From the NCBI RefSeq assembly GCF_024323335.1, contig NC_066584.1, positions 268,328,344-268,392,343 of the forward strand: 64,000 bases of DNA, read 5' to 3'. Source of the stretch: Lathyrus oleraceus. Its lineage: Eukaryota > Streptophyta > Magnoliopsida > Fabales > Fabaceae. Shown here one piece after another: positions 56,028 to 64,000 of the stretch (position 1 is its first letter; each line of letters starts with the position of its first letter). Below the pieces are notes generated by a model. That model saw only the letters and a list, made by a program, of their open reading frames with translations. It did not search any database and was not told the origin of the DNA. The position numbers and the translations under genes are program-made.

Positions 56028-57215
56028 ATGGAACATTTGGAGCAAGAGAACAGAGAGCTGAAGGACGAGATCGCCCGCCTGACTGCCATGATGGATTCAG
56101 TTCTTGCTGCTCAAAACCAAGCTTCTCCAACACCTGTAACTCCTCCCGCGAGGACTGTTGCTTCAGAGGTGACTACCTCTACCATGCATGCTGCTACCGC
56201 CCACTTCGTGCCGAATATGCCTTCCGGATTCCCATGGGGAATGTCGCACAACTTTGTGCCCGATGGTTTTGCGCCTACATTTGCTTCCATGCCGGCATCT
56301 AGCCCGGTCATATCCGTGCCACCTCCCGTTGTGCACACTTTGCCTCGCGTAGAGGGTACCATCTATCATTCTGAGCCGTCTGAGGGTCCGGATGTCTATG
56401 AGAAGATGGATGAAATGAATGATCAGTTTCTTGAGTTGTGCAAGGAATTGAAGACGTTGAGAGGTAAAGATTTGTTTGGGAAGAGTGCTGTCGAGTTGTG
56501 TTTGGTGCCCAATGTCAAAATCCAGGTGAAAATCAAAGTGCCTTAGTTTGAAAAGTATAAGGGGAATTCTTGTCCGCTCAATCATCTTGTGATGTATGCC
56601 CGCAAGATGTCTACTCAGACAGACAATGATCAATTGCTTATTCACTACTTCCAAGATAGTCTAATTGGTGTTGCACTCCGTTGGTAAATGGGGTTGGATA
56701 GTGCAAGCATTCGCACTTTCAGCGACTTGGGAGAGGCTTTTGTGAAGCAATACAAATATAAAGTGTACATGGCGCCGGATAGAGACCAATTAAGGTTTAT
56801 GTCTCAGAAGGACAAAGAGACATTTAAAGAGTACGCGCAAAGATGGAGGGAGTTGGCTGCCCAGATCACTCCTCCTTTGGAGGAGAAAGAAGTGACAAAG
56901 ATCTTCTTGAAAACCCTGAGTTCATTTTATTATGAACGCATGATCGCTAGTGCCCCCAGTGATTTGACCGAAATGGTAAACATGGGGATGAAACTTGAGG
57001 AAGGAGTCCGTGAAGGACGGTTGTCAAGAGATGAGGCATCAACAAGCAAGAGATATGGTAGCAACTTTTGTAAGAAGAAGGATAGTGAGACCAACGCAGT
57101 AATCAGTGGGAGGTAGAGGAGGCCTCAGATCAGAAGAACTCCACCACCCCGTCAACATCATCATCAAGTGTCGTCAATAATTCCGGTATATTCTAATCAA
57201 CAAGCAACACCAATT

Positions 57216-57246
<31 letters not shown>

Positions 57247-58300
57247 AAAAACCGCAACAAAGAATGAACACCTACAACAATAACAATACCAACAACAATC
57301 ATCATTAGCAGAACATTGAGAGGAAGAAGGTCTCTTTTGACCCGATTTCTATGTCGTATGCAAAGCTGTATCCCTCGCTAGTTCTCAAGAACTTAATTCA
57401 ACCGAGGACCCCATCGCAAATCCCAGAACCACTTCCCTAGTGGTATAAACCTAAACTCCGTTGTGCTTTTCACCAAGGAGCACCCGTACACGATATTGAA
57501 AACTGTTATCCATTGAAGTGTGAGGTTCAAAAGCTTTTGAAGAGTGGTATGGTGTCCTATGAGGACCGCGCGCCAAATGTGAAAGCAAACCCTTTTCCCG
57601 CTCATGGGAGCTCTTCAGTGAATATGGTGGACGGTTGTCCTAGAGAATTCAAGGTTTTTGACGTCCAGTTTATCCGAAGATCTTTGGTGTAGATGCACAA
57701 GGATATTTGTTTGGTGAGTGACTGTGAACATGACCATGATGGTTGTGTTGTTTGTAGTATGAACCTAAGAGGGTGTGATGTAGTGAAAAGGGACATCCAA
57801 TGTCAGTTGGATGAAGGCATGCTCCAAATTTTTCAATCCCGTCATGCAGATGACGACGTCAATGTCATAGTGCTCGTTTTCAAGAAACAAGAGCGGTTGG
57901 TAATTCAATATGATAGCAACAACAATAATAATGTCAGTCAAAGATCAGTATCGTCGTTGGTAATACGGTTATCGGGCTCAGTCCCGTATTCATATGATAA
58001 GCTTGTACCATACTAGTACAATGCTACAATGATAAAAAAATGGTCCAGAGGTCCCGTTACCTACGACTAGTTCAGTAGTGAGCATTGTCGATGTAACGAA
58101 GGTGACCCGCAGTGGTCGAGTGTTTGGGTCGGTGTTCCCAGAAAACATAGAGGAAACGATTGTTGGTAAGAAGGCGGAGGTGTCTAATGTAGATCCAATT
58201 GGTTGTTCGAAAGATAAGTCTGGTGAATCCAACAACTTGAAAGTCAATGATGACGATGAGGTACTCCGATTAATAAAGAGGAGCGAGTTTAATGTGATTC
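56028..58300 (+). pseudogene. Ogre E gag
   Basis: ATG at 56028. A coiled coil (MEHLEQENRELKDEIARL) is followed by a linker, VPNVKIQVKIKV, the capsid-like region (MGLDSASIRTFSDLGEAF, DRDQLRFMSQKDKETFKEYAQRWRELAA, LKTLSSFYYERMI), a Gln/His/Asn-rich linker (57180-57300), a knuckle variant CAFHQGAPVHDIENC (57460-57505) and CEHDHDGCVVC (57724-57756). Stops: 56543-56546 region, 56686-56688, 57114-57116, near 57307, 57438-57440, 57690-57692, 58014-58016. Confidence 0.87.
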
Positions 58301-59312
58301 AGCAGCTGCTCTAAACCCCCTCAAAAATCTCAGTGTTGTCCCTACTGATGAATTCTGAAGCACAGAGAGAAGCACTACAGAGAGTTCTTGAACAAGCATA
58401 CGTAGAGCATGATATTACTGTGGATCAGTTTGATCACATCGTGGCTAACATCACTTCATGCAATAATTTGAGCTTCTGCGATGAAGAACTCCCTAAGGAG
58501 GGAAGAAATCATAACCTGGCTTTGCATATTTCAATGAACTGTAAGGAGGATGCTTTGTCAAATGTGCTTGTTGACACCGGTTCGTCACTCAATGTGCTTC
58601 CGAAGTCAACTTTGTCAAAGCTATCTTACCAAGGAGTGCCTATGAGGTATAATGGTGTAATCGTCAAAGCCTATGATGGTTCGCGCAAGACTGTAATTGG
58701 TGAAGTGGACCTAACAGTCAAGATAGGTCCGAGTGATTTTCATATTACTTTTCAAGTAATGGATATCAACCCGGCCTACAACTGCTTACTAGGAAGGCCA
58801 TGGATTCATGAGGCAGGAGCCGTTACCTCCACTCTGCATTAGAAATTGAAATTTGACAAGAATGGCAAGCTTGTAATTGTTGGAGGAGAGAAGGCGCTGT
58901 TGGTTATCCATATGTCATCTTTCTCGTATGTTGAAGTTGAGGATGAGGTTGGAACTCCGTTCCAAGCCTTACTTATTGCTACTGAGAAGAGAGTTGGGGA
59001 ACCTATGTCCTCGTTGAAAGATGCCAAGAAGATTGTAGAAGAAGGTGTTGTTGATCAGTGGGGGCGCTTGGTAGAGGTCTCCGACAACAAAGGCAGAACC
59101 GGTTTGGGGTTCCATAAAGGTTCATCAATTGCAAGATCTGAAGATATGCAACTTAGCTTTCGTAGCGGAGGGTTCATTCATGGCAATGAACAACACTTAG
59201 TTGTTGTGCTAGAGGGTAGCAAAGAGGAAGACTGCACCAACTTTGTAACGCGTGGAAAGACATGCAACAATTAGACTACCGTTGATATTCCTGTTATTTT
59301 GCATCAATCTAA
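58301..59312 (+). pseudogene. Ogre E protease exon
   Basis: LVDTGSSLNVLPKS (catalytic Asp codon 58573-58575), LGRPWIHEAGAVTSTLH, then after a TAG at 58840-58842 the KLKF and VVGGEKALLV region and a glycine-rich tail KGRTGLGFHKGSS. A further TAG at 59272-59274 replaces a Trp codon of C. A TAA at 58312-58314 marks the upstream break. The exon ends at the donor TCTAA|GTAATT with two leftover bases. Confidence 0.87.
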
Positions 59313-59563
59313 GTAATTGCTTTTATATTTTAAAATCCTTCTCCTATGCCTAATGGATTAGTGAACATTGTTTGGGCATTTTAAATTGATCATGAATAAA
59401 ATTAATTCTATTCATCCATATATTTGATGTTTATTTTCACTTTTTGCTTTATTCTGAAAATGGTAATCACAAAAAACATAAATAAATAATATAATTGTCT
59501 ATCTGTATAATATTCAGTCACAAATTCACTTGTATAAAATCAAAATATCAAATCATTATGCAG
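59313..59563 (+). other. Ogre intron between protease and RT (E)
   Basis: The donor GTAATT starts at 59313 and the acceptor TTATGCAG ends at 59563, giving 251 nt, AT-rich. The phase matches C, so splicing joins protease to RT in frame. Confidence 0.85.
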
Positions 59564-60955
59564 GTTGGTTCCTAACCCCATTGAATACAATGATCCTTCT
59601 CCTTCTCCAAACTTGGAATTCACTGTGTTTGAGGTCGAGGAGGAAAATGATATAGAAGTGAGTGATGAATTGTCTCGTCTTCTTGAGCAAAATGATAAGA
59701 TTATTCATCCGTTTGAAGAGCAGATTGAGCTAGTCAACTTGGGTTCCGAAGATGATGTGAAGGAAGTCAAGATTACGTCTCGATTGTGTCCAGATGCTAA
59801 GAAGGGGTTGATTGATCTTCTTAGAGAATATTCAGATGTGTTTGCTTGGTCCTATCAAGACATGCCTGAGTTCGATTTTGAGATTGTGGAGCATAGATTG
59901 CCGTTGAAGCCAGAATGCCCGCCAGTCAAGCAGAAATTGAGAAGAACGCATCCTGATATGGCTGTGAAGATCAAAGAGGAAGTGCAAAAGTAGATTGATG
60001 TCGGTTTCCTTGTAACTCCTGAGTATCCGCAATGGGTGGCCAATATTCTGCCTTTGCCGAAGAAAGATGGAAAAGTACACATGTGTGTTGATTATAGAGA
60101 TTTGAATAAAGCCGGTCCGAAAGAAGATTTCCCTTTACCCCACATTGATATGTTGGTAGACAATACTTCTAAATTCAAAGTCTTTTTGTTTATGGATAGA
60201 TTTTTCGGATATAATCAGATCAAGATGGCACCCGAAGATATGGAAAAGACCACATTCATTACACCCTAGGGAGCATTCTGTTATAGAGTGATGCCTTTCA
60301 GTTTAAAGAATGCTGGTGCAACTTACCAACGAGCAATGACTACTCTTTTCATGATATGATGCATAAAGAGATTGAAGTTTATGTCAATGACAAGATTGCT
60401 AAATCAATTGATGAAGAGGAACATGTTGAGCATTTGTTGAAGCTATTCCAGTGTTTGAGGAAGTATAAACTCCGCTTGAATCCCAATAAGTGTACTTTTG
60501 GTGTTCGTTCTGGTAAGTTGTTGGGTTTCATTGTCACCGAGAAGGGTATTAAAGTTGATCCTGCCAAGGTCAAAGAAATACAAGAGATGTCTGCGCCAGT
60601 ATATGTTGAATCATACCACTTGGTTGATATCCAAAATGGATCCAATCACGTATATATTTGAGAAGCCTGTTTTAACTGGGAGAATTTCCCGTTGGTAGAT
60701 GTTGTTATCAGAGTATGATATCGAATACCGACCAAAGAAAACGATCAAAGGTAGTATCTTGGCTGACCATTTGGCTCACCATCCAATTGAAGATTACCAG
60801 TCAGTGCAATATGATTTTCTTGATGAAGAGCTTTTGTAGTTGAAAATGAAAGATTGTGATGAACCATTGCTTGAAGAAGGCCCAGAACCTGGTTCCCATT
60901 GGGGCATGGTATTTGATGGAGCTGTTAATCAAAATGGAAATGGCATTGGGGCAGT
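59564..60955 (+). pseudogene. Ogre E RT-RNase H, decayed and truncated
   Basis: Starts after the intron (VPNPIEYNDPSPSPNLEF). RT motifs: YRDLNKAGPKEDFPLPHID, FMDRFFGYNQIKM (the usual Gly after Asp is Arg), then YVNDK in place of YVDDM, so an active-site Asp is lost. Stops at 59991-59993 and 60267-60269, a one-base frameshift near 60350, and an approximately 400-nt deletion at about 60597 (ACGCC-like microhomology) joining the RT end to QYMLNHTTWLISKMD. The second RNase H starts (GAVNQNGNGIGAV) and is cut at 60956. Confidence 0.88.
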
Positions 60956-62500
60956 TGTAGCGGGGTATTCGTTACCTTATGGCTTATTGATTAAACCAAA
61001 AGTAAGCATACAATTCAAGTCGCCACCGCACTTTTATTTGTCCAAAGGAAAGGCTAAAAAGCGAACAAAAGCCAAGTAAGAAGTTTTATTAAATCAAAAA
61101 CTAATAAAAATGTCAGAGATCTGGGTAAGGGGGTTGGTTATGAGATGGGAAGGTTTTAAGAACCCAAAATATCCTTAGTACTCTAAGGGAACCTCTTTTT
61201 GCAAATGCGTGTTGTAGGTTGGTATTTGTGAAAATATGTGCAAACAGATTAGGGAGATGAGAGAAGAATATATTATATTTACAATTTTGTTGTTTGAATG
61301 GATGAACCCATTGCCTACGTACCATCAAAAAGGTAGGATCAAAACCTCATAGTTCGGGGTAAAAATCTCAAAGATTGGTGAATTGATTTGATCAAAAGCC
61401 TTAAGGTCTTTTGTTATCAAAGGGAGAAAACTCAACCTAAACCAACAATCCACCATGTGAGGAGAGCTTCAACATACTAGTGAGGGGTTAACCCTATAAT
61501 AAGTATGGAAGACTTATAGTCCAATCACTAAGGATAAGTTGAGGTTTACATCAACCACTATGATAACTCAAACTTATGACTAATATTTATGAAAACGTTT
61601 TAACAAAGGTGGTCATTGGAACCACAAAAACAACTTGAAGAGAGTTGTATTTACAAGTTAGGTGTATTTACAAAATAAGGTCAAAGTTGAATTAAGGCTT
61701 ATTCACAATGAGTATTAATGAAAATATTTTGAAAAGTCAAAGGCATAAGGCCTAGGTTTCTAATTTGAAAATAATGTCAAAGTTTGCACAAAAAGAGTTT
61801 GGCTTGGGTTAGAGTGAAGAGAAGAAGAGAAGGACTAGTCCTAAAGCATGAAAAGATAAGAGAAGAGATAAAACCCTTGGAGTTCCTTTTCTTGAAATCA
61901 TAAAGATGATTCAAGATGCTCCTTTCCTTTGGACTTAGCAATCACTCAAGCAATCAAACAAATATTTAGATTCAAGCTCCTAGGATCTCCATTTGACTTG
62001 TCTCTTAACTTGGCTACTCATGACAATGGTCCTTCTTACTATCTCAAGATGGAATCCCTATCACACAAGAGAAAACATCAAAAAGTTCACAATACAAGAA
62101 GAGGAATGGACAAAGAATGAGTTTAGATTAGGGGTCCTTTGGAGTAAACTTTAAGATTTAGAATTCTAAAGGCATGAGGCCTAGTTGCTCTTCAACAAAT
62201 TTAGAATTCTAAAGGCATGAGGCCTAGTTTCTCTTGAACTCCTTTAAGCATAGGTAAGGTCCTAATTCTAAGTCCATTCTCCTTTTTGCATTGGGTTCAC
62301 ACAAACAAAGCCAAATTAATCACAAGACAACAATATATTTATATACAATAATGAGCTCAAATGAGCAAAAGGAAAATGACATAAACATAAAATATGTGCT
62401 CAAGTGAGCAAAGGGAAAAAGAAATATGAATAAATGAGCAAGAAAGTAAATTTCATTAAAGTAAATTGCAAGAAATTAAATGCTCAAATTTTAGTAATTA
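60956..62500 (-). repeat. Antisense Ogre LTR inserted in E (3' part only)
   Basis: Begins TGTAGCGGGG at 60956 and aligns with 20646 to about 22195 of the B LTR. The match ends at TTAGTAATTA near 62500, after which unrelated sequence follows. It has a PBS-like AAGTCGCCACC at 61018-61027. The ORFs at 61113-61328 and 61929-62120 are LTR shadows. No TATA box remains. Confidence 0.85.
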
Positions 62501-62783
62501 TTTCTTATATTATTAGTATTATATTATATTTTTTTTATTTAGAGTGTTAATTAGTTAATTGGTTGTTAGGTAGTATAATAATTGATTATATTAATTAATT
62601 TGGTGTGTTAATTAATTATTTAGTTGATATGAGATATAATGAATAATTGAATTAATTAACTTGGTGGGTATATTGTGTTAGTTTAATTTAATTGAACTAA
62701 TTAGAGATATTTAAATATTAGGTCTTATCGGGCCTATTAATTAAATTAGAGGTATCATTCTCTAAGCCCAAATATAATACTAG

Positions 62784-62791
62784 TATATAAG
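62784..62791 (+). promoter_or_regulatory. Possible TATA box
   Basis: TATATAAG followed within 60 bases by a purine-rich GA tract. The local layout resembles an LTR promoter. No start site can be shown. Confidence 0.4.
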
Positions 62792-63206
62792 AGGTGAGGA
62801 GAGTGAGAAGTATGATTCATTTAATCATTTGACGACAATAGAGAAAGAAAAGAGGAAAAGTAAGGAGAAGAGGGGAAGAACAAGAGAGGAGCTAAGGTTT
62901 CCAGAAAATTGAAGAGGTAAGGGGGGAATCCTTATTATTATGGGTTAGTATGATCGGGTCAATGGGTAGATGTATGTTTAGGTTAAAATCCCTAAATTTG
63001 CATGGTTTTAGAATTGTTAGATCTTGGTGAATATTCACGATTTGTGATGATTTGATTGTGTTAAAACTGTAAATTAATGTTATATACTTAGAGTATTGTA
63101 TGAGTCATAATTTTCTGAATGTTTGGCTTTTTACGGAATCGAAATCAGAGGTCCGAAAGTCCTCCAACGATGAAAAACGCAAAAAAAATTGCATTCTGTT
63201 TTGTGT

Positions 63207-63440
63207 TAACCGGTTACCCATTGAGCTTTAACCGGTTACTTGCTTCAAAATCTGCATTCTGTTTTATGTTAACCGGTTACCCACCGAGCGTTAACCGATT
63301 ACTTGCTTAAAAATCTGTTGATTCTGTTTTTGTGTTAACCGGTTACCCACCGAGCGTTAACCGGTTACTTGCTTGAAAATCTGCGCAGGAAATTGATTAT
63401 GTTTTATGTTAACCGGTTACCCACCGAGCGTTAACCGGTA
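63207..63440. repeat. Tandem array of TAACCGGTTA palindromes
   Basis: Four units of 60-75 bases, each with two copies of the 10-nt palindrome: 63207, 63229, 63270, 63291 (TAACCGATTA), 63336, 63358, 63410 and 63432 (TAACCGGTAA). Within a unit the two are 21-22 bases apart, i.e. two helical turns. Confidence 0.9.
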
Positions 63441-63535
63441 ACTTGCTGTGAAAAATGAAAAATTGAGATTTTAAAAGTTGTATTCAATTTGGAATGAAAT
63501 CTAGGTGTGTGTATTTGATAATTAATATATATATG

Positions 63536-63770
63536 TGAATAGTGGATTGTGATGAATGTGTATATGTACTATTGGTGGATAATTCATAGAGTTGAATATG
63601 GTTATATGTGGAATGTTTAGATAGTAGAGATGATCTTAATTTCATATTATGTGAATGGTGTAATTGTTATGAATGTGTATATGTACCATTGGTGGAAAAT
63701 TCATAGAGTTGAATTATGGTGATATGTGGAATGTTAAGATGGTAGAGATGATCTTAATTGCATATGTGTT
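63536..63770. repeat. 118-bp tandem duplication
   Basis: GAATGTGTATATGTACTATT near 63554 recurs near 63672 with few changes, followed in both by TTCATAGAGTTGAAT and AGAGATGATCTTAATT. Confidence 0.85.
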
Positions 63771-63843
63771 GGTATTTGTGCATTCATTCATGGCATGGTC
63801 GGCTTCATGGTGGAAGCGGTGAAACTGTGAGTTCACATGGTAG

Positions 63844-64000
63844 CATACGTTGATCCTTAATTGGAAATAGGCGTAGTAGATGTGGCATACGTTGATCCTT
63901 TATTGCAAATAGGCGTAGTAGACGTAGCATACGTTGATCCTTAATTGGAAATATGCGTAGTAGACGTTGATCCGTAATTGGAAATAGACGTAGTGGCTTT
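63844..64000. repeat. 42-bp tandem repeats reaching the window edge
   Basis: CATACGTTGATCC begins at 63844, 63886 and 63928, with a shortened fourth unit from 63963. Each is followed by TTAATTGGAAATAGGCGTAG or a close variant. The array may continue beyond 64000. Confidence 0.88.

Larger units (their letters stand above)
62501..64000 (+). other. Unidentified repeat-bearing, promoter-like sequence
   Basis: Shares no similarity that I can see with the other elements here. It is AT-rich up to a TATA-like TATATAAG (62784-62791), followed by a purine-rich leader (62840-62940), a palindromic tandem array (63207-63440), a tandem duplication (63536-63770) and 42-bp repeats running off the window (63844-64000). 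No ORF of note. It could be an LTR or leader of another retrotransposon; I cannot name the family. Confidence 0.5.

Noticed and set aside
63844..64000. CRISPR-like direct repeats
   Set aside because: Repeat and spacer are both repeated (42-bp tandem units), no unique spacers, and the context is a plant genome.

Overview
This is plant nuclear repeat DNA. I found no cellular gene, tRNA, rRNA or CRISPR array. Nearly all of it is nested, inverted and decayed LTR retrotransposons, mostly giant Ty3/gypsy elements of the Tat/Ogre lineage (extra ORF1 before gag, an intron between protease and RT, two RNase H domains, LTRs of about 4.5 kb). Five Ogre bodies in 64 kb point to a legume of the Fabeae tribe (pea, vetch, lentil or grass pea). 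That assignment is inferred from element content only.

Layout. 1-6970: Ogre body D on the minus strand (gag, protease, intron, RT, RNase H, integrase, 3' UTR). 6971-7020: a scrap of Ogre LTR. 7021-19243: Ogre body C on the plus strand, the best preserved, with an antisense Ogre LTR inserted at 13197-17814. 19244-25160: minus-strand 5' end of Ogre B (LTR, PBS, leader, ORF1 fragment). 25161-50314: plus-strand Ogre A, split inside ORF1 by a 21 kb insertion with target duplication GTTTG. The insertion (27665-48831) is a decayed Ty1/copia element of Angela type, which itself contains a 17.5 kb internally deleted Tat-lineage element (30278-47796). 50315-60955: plus-strand Ogre E (truncated LTR, PBS, ORF1, gag, protease, intron, RT), cut by another antisense Ogre LTR (60956-62500). 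62501-64000: an unidentified promoter-like sequence with three tandem-repeat blocks.

No element looks able to move by itself. C keeps open RT and integrase frames. D has lost its intron donor and most integrase catalytic residues. E has many stop codons, mostly at codons that are CAG, CAA or TGG in sister copies. The inner Tat element lacks the gag core, protease, RT core and integrase core, yet its two LTRs are nearly identical, so it probably moved recently using enzymes from another element.

The most unusual signals are non-coding. (1) A tandem array of two-tier stem-loops follows integrase in two unrelated elements, with outer stems of different sequence that still pair. (2) The inner Tat 3' UTR carries an array of words like TCCCCAGCAG, the complement of the element's own primer binding site. 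(3) Paired hairpins occupy the same place in three Ogre LTRs but have different arm sequences. All comparisons were made by eye within this window.
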